Positions 18,542 through 25,866 of a stretch of DNA of 63,595 nt are shown one piece after another. Every line of letters starts with the position of its first letter. Position 1 is the stretch's first letter. The position numbers were made by a program, and so were the translations under genes. The DNA is from an uncultured Porphyromonas sp. Its GTDB lineage: Bacteria; Bacteroidota; Bacteroidia; Bacteroidales; Porphyromonadaceae. The notes under the pieces were generated by a model that was not told the DNA's origin, did no database searches, and saw only the letters and a program-made list of their open reading frames with translations. The DNA lies in assembly GCF_905372525.1 (NCBI RefSeq), contig NZ_CAJPPN010000008.1, forward strand, positions 1 through 63,595, read 5' to 3'.

Positions 18542-19726
18542 ATGGACTACGCATTCTATCAAGAATACTGGTGGCTACTGATCTCCATCCTAGGAGCACT
18601 CCTAGTCTTCCTCCTCTTCGTACAGGGCGGACAAAGCCTCTTCTTCAGCCTCGGCAAGGAGACACTCGAGCGCAAGCTCCTGGTGAACTCGGTCGGTAGG
18701 AAGTGGGAATTCACCTTCACGACACTCGTCGTCTTCGGGGGTGGCTTCTTCGCCTCATTCCCTCTCTTCTACTCGACGAGCTTCGGGGGCGCCTACTGGG
18801 TGTGGATGCTGATCCTCTTCTGCTTCATCATCCAGGCTATCTCCTATGAGTATCAGAATAAGAATGGGAATGTACTAGGGAGCAAGACCTATCAGACCTT
18901 CCTCTTCATCAACGGCCTACTCGCCCCGATCCTCCTCGGCGCAGCTGTCTCTACCTTCTTCACCGGCTCGACCTTCACGGTCAATCGTGAGGCCATCGCC
19001 GATATGTCGGGTAGCAGCCAGGTGATCTCGCAGTGGCTCCCCTATCGAGGGCTACAGCTCCATGGGCTGGAGGCTGTGCTGAACGTGTGGAATGTAGTCT
19101 TCGGGCTAGCCGTCTTCTTCCTCTCACGTACGACGGCACTCCTCTTCTTCATCAACAACATCGAGGACGAGACGATCTACAAACGTTCGCGCAGTGCACT
19201 GGCCTGGAACGCAGCAGCCTTCCTCCTGCTCTTCCTCGCCTACCTTTTCTTCCTGCTGACGAAGAAGGGCTTTGCCTACTCCCCCTCGAACCCCGAGCTA
19301 ACCTACCTCGTGGACTACAAGTACTGGTACAATCTCGTGGAGATGCCCATCGTCTTCCTTATCTTCGTCATCGGGGTGCTCCTCGTCATCGGAGGTATCC
19401 TGCTGACGCTCCTGCGGGAGGGGTACAAGAAGGGGATCTGGCTCGAGGGAGCAGGTGTGGTGCTCACGGCACTCGCACTCTTCCTCATCGCTGGATGGAA
19501 CAACACCTCCTACTACCCAGCCTACAGTGCCGATATGCCCGAGCTCATCCACCACTCGCTGAATATCCGCAATAGCTCCTCCAGCCCCTTTACCCTCAAG
19601 GCTATGAGCTTCGTCTCCCTACTCATCCCCTTCGTCCTAGCGTATATCATCTATGCTTGGCGAGCTCTTGACCTGCACAAGATCACGAGGAAGGAAGTAC
19701 AGGACCCCGAGTCACACAACTACTAG
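18542..19726 (+). CDS. cydB: Cytochrome bd ubiquinol oxidase subunit II
   Basis: CydB is the second integral-membrane subunit of the bd oxidase, with eight to nine predicted transmembrane helices over 394 aa. It begins MDYAFYQEYWWLLISILGALL and has FVQGGQSLFF near residue 28, equivalent to the conserved FDGG-like segment of other CydB proteins. It starts 42 bp after cydA and ends before a strong intrinsic terminator. Confidence 0.96.
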   Translation: MDYAFYQEYWWLLISILGALLVFLLFVQGGQSLFFSLGKETLERKLLVNSVGRKWEFTFTTLVVFGGGFFASFPLFYSTSFGGAYWVWMLILFCFIIQAISYEYQNKNGNVLGSKTYQTFLFINGLLAPILLGAAVSTFFTGSTFTVNREAIADMSGSSQVISQWLPYRGLQLHGLEAVLNVWNVVFGLAVFFLSRTTALLFFINNIEDETIYKRSRSALAWNAAAFLLLFLAYLFFLLTKKGFAYSPSNPELTYLVDYKYWYNLVEMPIVFLIFVIGVLLVIGGILLTLLREGYKKGIWLEGAGVVLTALALFLIAGWNNTSYYPAYSADMPELIHHSLNIRNSSSSPFTLKAMSFVSLLIPFVLAYIIYAWRALDLHKITRKEVQDPESHNY

Positions 19727-19753
19727 CCCCCTACCAGAGGCTAAGCAACAAGA

Positions 19754-19797
19754 AGAGCGAAGGCTCTGTGCGGTATCCTGCACAGAGCCTTCGCTCT
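19754..19797. terminator. Bidirectional intrinsic terminator between cydB and mnmA
   Basis: An 18-bp perfect stem (19754-19771 with 19780-19797) has an 8-nt loop and is followed by ATTTTAT on the plus strand. It lies between two convergent genes. Confidence 0.85.
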
Positions 19798-19849
19798 ATT
19801 TTATGCGTCCCCGAGAGGGGAAGCCGAGGTGTTTACGAGGGGCTCGGGG

Positions 19850-21046
19850 TCAGTAGCCCCGAGTGATCATACCGCTACCGAAGCAGATGCGATGCTCCTC
19901 ATCATAGAGGACGGCATACTGCCCCGGGGCAATGCCCTGTATCTCCTGCTCGCTATCGATGCGATAGCCACAAGTGGGATCATAGTGGAGGGTGCCTCGG
20001 GTGAACTCAGGGGTATGACGGATCTTGAAGGTGATGGCGATCGGCTCTCGATCGGCCTCCGCCACGGGGGTATCTATACCCGTGCTCACGAGACGAGCAT
20101 AGCTCCAGGGATCGAGACTGATGAAGTCCGCCCCCTCCATCTCTATATGCTGTCCATACTGATCTCGTGGGTCGTAGCCCTGAGAGACGAGGATGATGTT
20201 GCGACGGATGTTCTTCTTGACGACAAACCAAGGGCCCCCACTTAGCCCCAAGCCCTTGCGCTGTCCGATCGTATGGAACCAATAGCCCCGATGCTTCCCG
20301 AGGACACGCCCCGTCTCCCGCTCGATGATCAGTCCCTCCTTCGTACCTAGGGCACGCTCGATGAACTCATTATAGTTCACCTTCCCGAGGAAGCAGATCC
20401 CCTGGCTATCCTTACGGCCTGCGCTGACGAGGTGTGCTGACTCGGCAACGGCTCGCACCTCACTCTTGAGGAGGTGCCCCGAGGGGAAGAGGAGCTTACG
20501 GATCTGTGCGAAGTTGATCTGTGCGAGGAAGTCCGTCTGATCCTTCACAGGGTCAGGTGCAGTGGCGAGGAAGAGATGCTCACCGACGAAGGTCGTCGTA
20601 GCGTAGTGCCCCGTAGCGATAAAGTCGTACTCATGCCCCCACTTCTGCTCGAAGCAGCCGAACTTAATGAGCTTGTTGCACATCATATCGGGGTTCGGGG
20701 TCAGCCCTCGGCGCACCGTATCTATCGTGTACTGTACGACACTCGCCCAGTACTCCTCATGGAGGGATACGACCTCTAGGGGACAGTCATACTGACGGGC
20801 TAGGTGACGCACGATCTCTAGGTCATCCTCCCACGAGCAGTCCGTGAAGCCTCGCTCCTCCATACCTATCTGTATATAGAAGAGCGTAGGACGATAGCCT
20901 GCCGTACAGAGCAGGTGCACGACCACGGAGCTATCGACCCCGCCAGAGACGAGGACGGCGATACGTGGGTCAGAGAGACCACTACGGGCGATACGCTCCT
21001 GCAGTGGAGCGATGAGATGAGCTGTATCCATAGACTTACTGAACAA
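19850..21046 (-). CDS. mnmA: tRNA-specific 2-thiouridylase
   Basis: MnmA thiolates U34 of Lys, Glu and Gln tRNAs using ATP and a persulfide donor. The PP-loop SGGVDSSVVVHLL lies near residue 34. The two catalytic cysteines are in NPDMMCNKLIKFG (about 120) and GICFLGKVN (about 220). GHYATT and the C-terminal beta-barrel (FKIRHTPEF) are also typical. At 398 aa it is slightly long at the N-terminus; the ATG at 21031 (MDTAHL) is an alternative start. A -7 box is visible at 21074-21081. Confidence 0.96.
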   Translation of the reverse strand: MFSKSMDTAHLIAPLQERIARSGLSDPRIAVLVSGGVDSSVVVHLLCTAGYRPTLFYIQIGMEERGFTDCSWEDDLEIVRHLARQYDCPLEVVSLHEEYWASVVQYTIDTVRRGLTPNPDMMCNKLIKFGCFEQKWGHEYDFIATGHYATTTFVGEHLFLATAPDPVKDQTDFLAQINFAQIRKLLFPSGHLLKSEVRAVAESAHLVSAGRKDSQGICFLGKVNYNEFIERALGTKEGLIIERETGRVLGKHRGYWFHTIGQRKGLGLSGGPWFVVKKNIRRNIILVSQGYDPRDQYGQHIEMEGADFISLDPWSYARLVSTGIDTPVAEADREPIAITFKIRHTPEFTRGTLHYDPTCGYRIDSEQEIQGIAPGQYAVLYDEEHRICFGSGMITRGY

Positions 21047-21073
21047 TCCACCCCTCAGGATAGATCACGAGCG

Positions 21074-21081
21074 CAAAGATA
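21074..21081 (-). promoter_or_regulatory. -7 element upstream of mnmA
   Basis: TATCTTTG on the minus strand lies 27 bp before the mnmA ATG. No clear -33 TTG is seen. Confidence 0.5.
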
Positions 21082-21152
21082 GGGCATTCGCCCCTACCCT
21101 TCCCCGTAGGCTATCCCCCCCTAACCCTCTTTTCCCGTGGGAATACTTCCCC

Positions 21153-21347
21153 CTACCCTATGCTACTGAAGGTAGCGACAGCAAGCACCAATACGAGAGC
21201 AGAACTACCGATAACAATCCCCCACCCTACGAGAATAGAGATAGCCACAGCACGAAGGTAGATAATCCGAGGGGGATTGACAGGGCTAATTCCCCTAATC
21301 ACTGCGACATATCGCCCCCCTTCATACTCAGCATACCGAGGGGCCAC
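21153..21347 (-). CDS. Possible small membrane protein, unknown
   Basis: A 64-codon frame starts only with GTG. It has a polar N-terminus (RYAEYEGGRYVAVIRG) and one long hydrophobic segment (about residues 33-58). I recognise no family. There is no in-frame ATG, and the frame stays open further upstream, so it may be a decayed gene or chance. It lies in the gene-poor 21.05-22.29 kb zone between mnmA and the relict CRISPR repeats. Confidence 0.25.
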   Translation of the reverse strand: MAPRYAEYEGGRYVAVIRGISPVNPPRIIYLRAVAISILVGWGIVIGSSALVLVLAVATFSSIG

Positions 21348-21386
21348 AAACGAACATACTAAGACCTCTCTTACGCTCCTATAAAG

Positions 21387-21460
21387 AACGCTCCCATCAC
21401 CTATGTAAGGTGATGGGGACGCTCTTACCGAGAGCGCAAGTGCGCTCTCGGTAAGAGCGT
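21387..21460. repeat. Two tandem hairpins nested in an inverted repeat
   Basis: CCCATCACCT pairs with the following AGGTGATGGG. Directly after it, 21420-21438 pairs perfectly with 21441-21459 (19 bp with a very small loop). Outer AACGCTC (21387) and GAGCGTT (21454) can pair around both, so alternative folds are possible. No gene ends close by on the plus strand. Confidence 0.55.
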
Positions 21461-21525
21461 TTCAGCCCTCTCCCCATGTCTGATACAGAGCGAATTACAC
21501 ACGGAGAAAAAAGTCCCCCTCGTCG

Positions 21526-21571
21526 GGTGTGATCAGCCCTCAATTCAATACCTTCGTATCGCTAATGCAGC
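21526..21571 (+). repeat. Solitary degenerate CRISPR repeat
   Basis: Aligned with the 46-nt array repeat it has six changes (positions 2, 9, 13, 14, 23, 45). All but the last fall in the first half. The second half, with TACCTTCG and the following GCTAATGCA, is intact. No partner repeat is found 75-76 nt away on either side. Confidence 0.8.
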
Positions 21572-21967
21572 TGAGTGTATACTGATATTGATACCTCAGG
21601 TGGTTATGTCGTCACAGAGCAGGAGTGGATAGGAGAAAGTCAGAAGAGCTAGCAAGAGCTCTAGGGGTACCGCAAATAGTTATTTCCTGACAAGCATATC
21701 TCCTATTACCACGAAGATGACAAGTACAACGAGAGCTATAAAATACAAGAGGCAAGCACCCTTGATGCCTGCCTCAGGAATCGGTACGCAGTTTTACCCG
21801 CATCCCTAGCTCTTTCGAGCCGACACAAAGGTAACCAATTATCCTGACAATGTAATCTGACTACTTGTGTTCCATCACACAGTGTAATCAAAGAGGGCTA
21901 GACGGAGCTCAATACCCGTCCCATAAGGTAGTAGTCATCACCAAGCATCACGATAGAGACGACTTTT

Positions 21968-22089
21968 GTTCGTAGTTAGCATTCAATTTAGTACCCTTAT
22001 ATAGCTAACACAGCGGTAGAATGGTCGTTCTGAAGGCCGTACCGTTGTGATTAGCTCTCAATTCAGTACCTTCGTATCGCTAATGCAGC
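21968..22089 (+). CRISPR. Relict two-repeat CRISPR mini-array
   Basis: A strongly decayed repeat (21968-22014, with a one-base insertion) and a nearly intact repeat (22044-22089, two changes) start exactly 76 nt apart, the period of the main array. The 29-nt spacer between them is 22015-22043. This is old array material about 700 bp from the present array. Confidence 0.8.
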
Positions 22090-22297
22090 ATATGGTGGAA
22101 GGTATTACCACCTTGGCTCGATAGCTTCTATATACAAGGCTTTTACTCTTGATGATCTTGGGGTGCCCATCCACACCCTCTGGGCGTATAGAAGTACGGA
22201 GGATTGCCCCTACATAGGAAAGCTGTGTGAAGTGCGGATGGGTGAAATAAGACGAAAAAAAGAATAAGAAATAGAACTTAGAGGAGAATTTTGAGAT

Positions 22298-22597
22298 ATG
22301 CCTACAAAGGAAGAGCTAATCAAGCAGTGCAGATACTATAAGGGAGAGGAAGAGAGCCCATACGAAGGCATGGATCAAGACAAGGATATGCTTTGGTTCT
22401 ATGAGTCACACTGGGTGATGTCAGGCACAAGTGAAGATATGCTATCTGACTATCACAGGTTACATATCAGCACTGACAATATCTCTATACCCACATCACT
22501 GAAGGCGTTACTCTTTAATCGATTTGCGAAAGGGTACCAGAGTACCCAAGAAGCTAAGATTGCATTCCCTAGTTTTCTTGCTCGACATTACAGTTGA
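22298..22597 (+). CDS. Hypothetical protein between relict and active CRISPR repeats
   Basis: This is a 99-aa soluble, acidic protein that I do not recognise. It starts MPTKEELIKQCRYYKGEEES and is rich in aromatic and charged residues. No signal peptide or membrane segment is seen. A GAGGAG sequence about 10 bp before the ATG is an unusually good ribosome-binding site for this genome. The surrounding DNA is more AT-rich than the core genes, which suggests transfer. The last codons overlap a convergent gene remnant. The nearly intact relict repeat at 22044-22089 carries a promoter-like half that could transcribe it. Its link to CRISPR function is only positional. Confidence 0.55.
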   Translation: MPTKEELIKQCRYYKGEEESPYEGMDQDKDMLWFYESHWVMSGTSEDMLSDYHRLHISTDNISIPTSLKALLFNRFAKGYQSTQEAKIAFPSFLARHYS

Positions 22598-22780
22598 AGG
22601 CCTTGCTCTACAATCTTGAGGTAAATTGTCTGCCCTTCGATTTTGAGGGCTCTCATCTTTGTGCCCCGTTGTCCTATCCACTCCATCTCTTGTTTTAGTC
22701 TTTCCTTATCCGAACCATCCCATAGTGTATTATTCTCCCATTTAAACGTCCCAGAGTCCGCATAATGTGAGAGTGTTTCG
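22588..22780 (-). pseudogene. 3' remnant of a gene cut by the CRISPR array edge
   Basis: On the minus strand an open frame of 63 codons runs from the first array repeat to a TAA at 22588-22590. It reads ETLSHYADSGTFKWENN at its start and ends GQTIYLKIVEQGLQL. Codon use looks coding-like, but there is no start codon before the repeat begins at 22781. I read it as the tail of a gene whose 5' part was removed or replaced when the array took its present place. No family is recognised. Confidence 0.4.
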
Positions 22781-24492
22781 GTTCTAATTAGCTTTCAATT
22801 CAGTACCTTCGTATCGCTAATGCAACCTCCCATTTCTAGTTTGTTCGCTTCTTCACGTTGTGATTAGCTTTCAATTCAGTGCCTTCGTATCGCTAATGCA
22901 ACCAAGCTCACAAACTTTGCGCAGCGCAACGAGTTGTGATTAGCTTTCAATTCAGTACCTTCGTATCGCTAATGCAACCGGCCTCGTCCATGATCTCATA
23001 CAGATGTGGTTGTGATTAGCTTTCAATTCAGTACCTTCGTATCGCTAATGCAACTTCTTGAGGGTGAGCATGACCTCACGCATCGTTGTGATTAGCTTTC
23101 AATTCAGTACCTTCGTATCGCTAATGCAACCGAGGTAGCGATGGTGCGCTTCTGCGTCTGTTGTGATTAGCTTTCAATTCAGTACCTTCGTATCGCTAAT
23201 GCAACCAAGGGCTCCATTTCCCTCTAGTGTACTGTGTTGTGATTAGCTTTCAATTCAGTACCTTCGTATCGCTAATGCAACCTCCTCCTCAGGATCACTC
23301 ACCACGACGTGGTTGTGATTAGCTTTCAATTCAGTACCTTCGTATCGCTAATGCAACCTAAGGTACTCAGTGAATTCGTACACTACAGTTGTGATTAGCT
23401 TTCAATTCAGTACCTTCGTATCGCTAATGCAACCCTCCTCTTTGAATGTCACAAGTGTGAACAGTTGTGATTAGCTTTCAATTCAGTACCTTCGTATCGC
23501 TAATGCAACAATTGTCTGGTGAACGTAGCGACTCCAAAGGTTGTGATTAGCTTTCAATTCAGTACCTTCGTATCGCTAATGCAACTTAGATGAACCGACG
23601 CACGAGTGGTAGCCAGTTGTGATTAGCTTTCAATTCAGTACCTTCGTATCGCTAATGCAACTTGAGCACGTCCAAAAAACGCTCGCCCTTAGTTGTGATT
23701 AGCTTTCAATTCAGTACCTTCGTATCGCTAATGCAACGCGACATTCAGGGACTCCGTATGCTCCCTAGTTGTGATTAGCTTTCAATTCAGTACCTTCGTA
23801 TCGCTAATGCAACGAGAGCGAGTAGAGGGCGTAGTCGCTCTAGGTTGTGATTAGCTTTCAATTCAGTACCTTCGTATCGCTAATGCAACCTTGGCAATGA
23901 TTTGAGCTCTTCCGTTAGGTTGTGATTAGCTTTCAATTCAGTACCTTCGTATCGCTAATGCAACTATGCCGTACTCGATGTACTTTGTTAGTAGTTGTGA
24001 TTAGCTTTCAATTCAGTACCTTCGTATCGCTAATGCAACGATCATCTTGGAGCGTTTTGTTGAATATAGTTGTGATTAGCTTTCAATTCAGTACCTTCGT
24101 ATCGCTAATGCAACCAAGTTCGTTTACTATTTCAACGTTCATATGTTGTGATTAGCTTTCAATTCAGTACCTTCGTATCGCTAATGCAACCAAAGTAGTC
24201 GCTCAATACGTGGAAGCCTGGTTGTGATTAGCTTTCAATTCAGTACCTTCGTATCGCTAATGCAACCCCTAAACCAAAGCTTCGTCTTCGGTATCCGTTG
24301 TGATTAGCTTTCAATTCAGTACCTTCGTATCGCTAATGCAACTGAACCGACGCACGAGTGGTAGCCAGTTGGTTGTGATTAGCTTTCAATTCAGTACCTT
24401 CGTATCGCTAATGCAACAGTAGAGGGTACAACACCTGAACGACTGTGTTGTGATTAGCTTTCAATTCAGTACCTTCGTATCGCTAATGCAAC
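22781..24492 (+). CRISPR. Type II-C CRISPR array, 23 repeats and 22 spacers
   Basis: The 46-bp repeats begin GTTGTGATTAGC and end CGCTAATGCAAC. The spacers are 30 nt (16 of them) or 29 nt (6), which adds up exactly to 1712 bp. Repeat 1 differs at positions 4 and 6 and repeat 2 at position 25; the rest appear identical. The sequence change at the left end and the relict repeats beyond it mark the left as the older end, so new spacers probably enter near cas2. The tracrRNA pairs with the first part of the repeat, so crRNAs run left to right. Each repeat contains TTG (positions 2-4), a 19-nt gap and TACCTTCG (24-31), a near-consensus Bacteroidetes promoter. Confidence 0.98.
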
Positions 24493-24546
24493 TGATCTCG
24501 CATAGTGACCTAGGCATGAGTAGCTTACGAAGATTTATAGAAAGAG

Positions 24547-24574
24547 AAAAGCCGGTGGAGTACCACCGGCTTTT
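24547..24574. terminator. Terminator between the array and cas2
   Basis: AAAAGCCGGTGG and CCACCGGCTTTT form a 12-bp stem with a 4-nt loop. The A- and T-ends give a U-run in both directions, so it can end the crRNA transcript and the cas9-cas1-cas2 transcript. Confidence 0.85.
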
Positions 24575-24581
24575 CCTTTGG

Positions 24582-24944
24582 TTAGAGGAGAAAAATATCT
24601 TCGTCAGGGAAGAGATCAAGGGGAGGAGGCGCTTCCGGGGGCTTCGTCGTACAGTGAGACGAGAAGTGCTCCATCATCCCAAACTGCTTGTCCGTGATCG
24701 TCATGATCACTACTTCACCCTCGTCGGGGAGCATACTCTTCACCCGTCGCACATGCACAGCGGCATTCTCGGCACTAGCACAGTGGCGGGTATAGATAGA
24801 GTACTGAAACATCGAAAAGCCATCCTTGAGGAGGCTCTGTCGGAAGCCCGAGGCTGCCTTACGCTCCAGCGACGTATAGGTAGGAAGATCAAAGAATACA
24901 AAGACCCACATAACACGATATTCACTTAGACGACTTGCTTTCAT
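24582..24944 (-). CDS. cas2: CRISPR-associated endoribonuclease/adaptor Cas2
   Basis: Cas2 (120 aa) forms the core of the Cas1-Cas2 spacer-integration complex. The ferredoxin-like fold begins with YRVMWVFVFFDLPTYTSLER, containing the conserved Asp after the first beta-strand. QYSIYTRHC is the second typical strand. The ATG overlaps the cas1 stop by 4 bp (ATGA). The C-terminal tail is proline- and acid-rich (KPPEAPPPLDLFPDED). It is the last gene of the cas9-cas1-cas2 operon. Confidence 0.96.
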   Translation of the reverse strand: MKASRLSEYRVMWVFVFFDLPTYTSLERKAASGFRQSLLKDGFSMFQYSIYTRHCASAENAAVHVRRVKSMLPDEGEVVIMTITDKQFGMMEHFSSHCTTKPPEAPPPLDLFPDEDIFLL

Positions 24945-25849
24945 CGGAGTATAGGATAGGATAGTTTACGGGCCTCTCCCTGGAAGCAACGCAGTAGAGA
25001 GCCCGCCGTCAGGGAGACAGCGACCATCAGAGGATGACGCTGTCCCTCTATCTCGACGTCCAGAGTAGGGATGGAGAGGAGCTGTACCTTCAGCTCCTTG
25101 GTGAGCACCGTAGGGATCTCCTCCTCACAGAGCTCGACGACCAACTGATCCACATAGGGGCGGTAGGGCTCCATGATATCATCCGCTAGGCAGTAGGCGT
25201 TGTACTTGTTGTGATGGTGGATACCCAGCGTCGGGAGGAGACCGCAGCTGACGAGTGCACGGGCGACGATAGCCCTTAGGATCGCATAGCCATAGTTGAG
25301 GAGGGCGTTGGGCGCAGCCTCCTCACGCTCTCGGACGAAGCCCGGCAGAGAGACGAAGAGGTTGCGCCAATAGAAGGCCGCAGCTCGAGCCTCTAGGTTC
25401 TCCGAGTCGCCACTCTTCACCTGCTTGGCCCAGGCAAGTAGGTTCTTCGTAGGTTCCCCGAGGACTTGCCCGAGGAGCGTGGCTTGATTGAGGATCTTTG
25501 CCTGCACGGTTTGTTGCCAGAGTTGCTTCCGCAGGGGAAGGGAGGCCTCCAGCTGTGTGCGGAAGCGCTCATTCTGGAGTGTGTGTCCATCGAGGGGAAG
25601 TAGAAGCCCTGCAGGCAGGTGACTAGGAGAACACGTTACTACGGCGCAGTTATTCTCCAGAAGTGCATGCAGGAGCCCATGGGTGATGGTGATCTGCTGA
25701 TGGTCGAGTAGGACGACCCCAATATCTTCTATTGGGATCGTCCGTACTGGACGCTTAGCTTCCCCCTCACAGAGCTGACGTACCTCGATCTGCTTATTCC
25801 TAAGGGCGAGGTAGGCAGGGCTCCCGAAGTAAAGGGTATGCTTCATCAT
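24941..25849 (-). CDS. cas1: CRISPR-associated integrase Cas1
   Basis: Cas1 (302 aa, type II subfamily) cuts and joins new spacers into the array. The metal-binding triad is visible: Glu in NLEARAAAFYW (about 152), His in GIHHHNKYNAYCLADD (about 208) and Asp shortly after it in LADDIMEPYRP. The N-terminal beta-domain starts TLYFGSPAYLALRN. It lies 17 bp after cas9 and overlaps cas2 by 4 bp. Confidence 0.97.
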   Translation of the reverse strand: MMKHTLYFGSPAYLALRNKQIEVRQLCEGEAKRPVRTIPIEDIGVVLLDHQQITITHGLLHALLENNCAVVTCSPSHLPAGLLLPLDGHTLQNERFRTQLEASLPLRKQLWQQTVQAKILNQATLLGQVLGEPTKNLLAWAKQVKSGDSENLEARAAAFYWRNLFVSLPGFVREREEAAPNALLNYGYAILRAIVARALVSCGLLPTLGIHHHNKYNAYCLADDIMEPYRPYVDQLVVELCEEEIPTVLTKELKVQLLSIPTLDVEIEGQRHPLMVAVSLTAGSLLRCFQGEARKLSYPILR

Positions 25850-25866
25850 GATACTAGCCTATTGAC

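Noticed and set aside
22015..22043. Relict spacer as repressor guide for cas9
   Set aside because: By eye no match longer than about 5 nt was found near the cas9/tracr promoters; kept only as a testable idea.
22827..24446. Self-targeting spacers
   Set aside because: Scanning the window by eye gave no protospacer; a search of the whole genome would be needed to exclude it.
22790..24530. Open frames reading through the CRISPR repeats (repeated SFQFSTFVSLMQ)
   Set aside because: They are made of repeat sequence; the period and spacers show a CRISPR array, not a repetitive protein.
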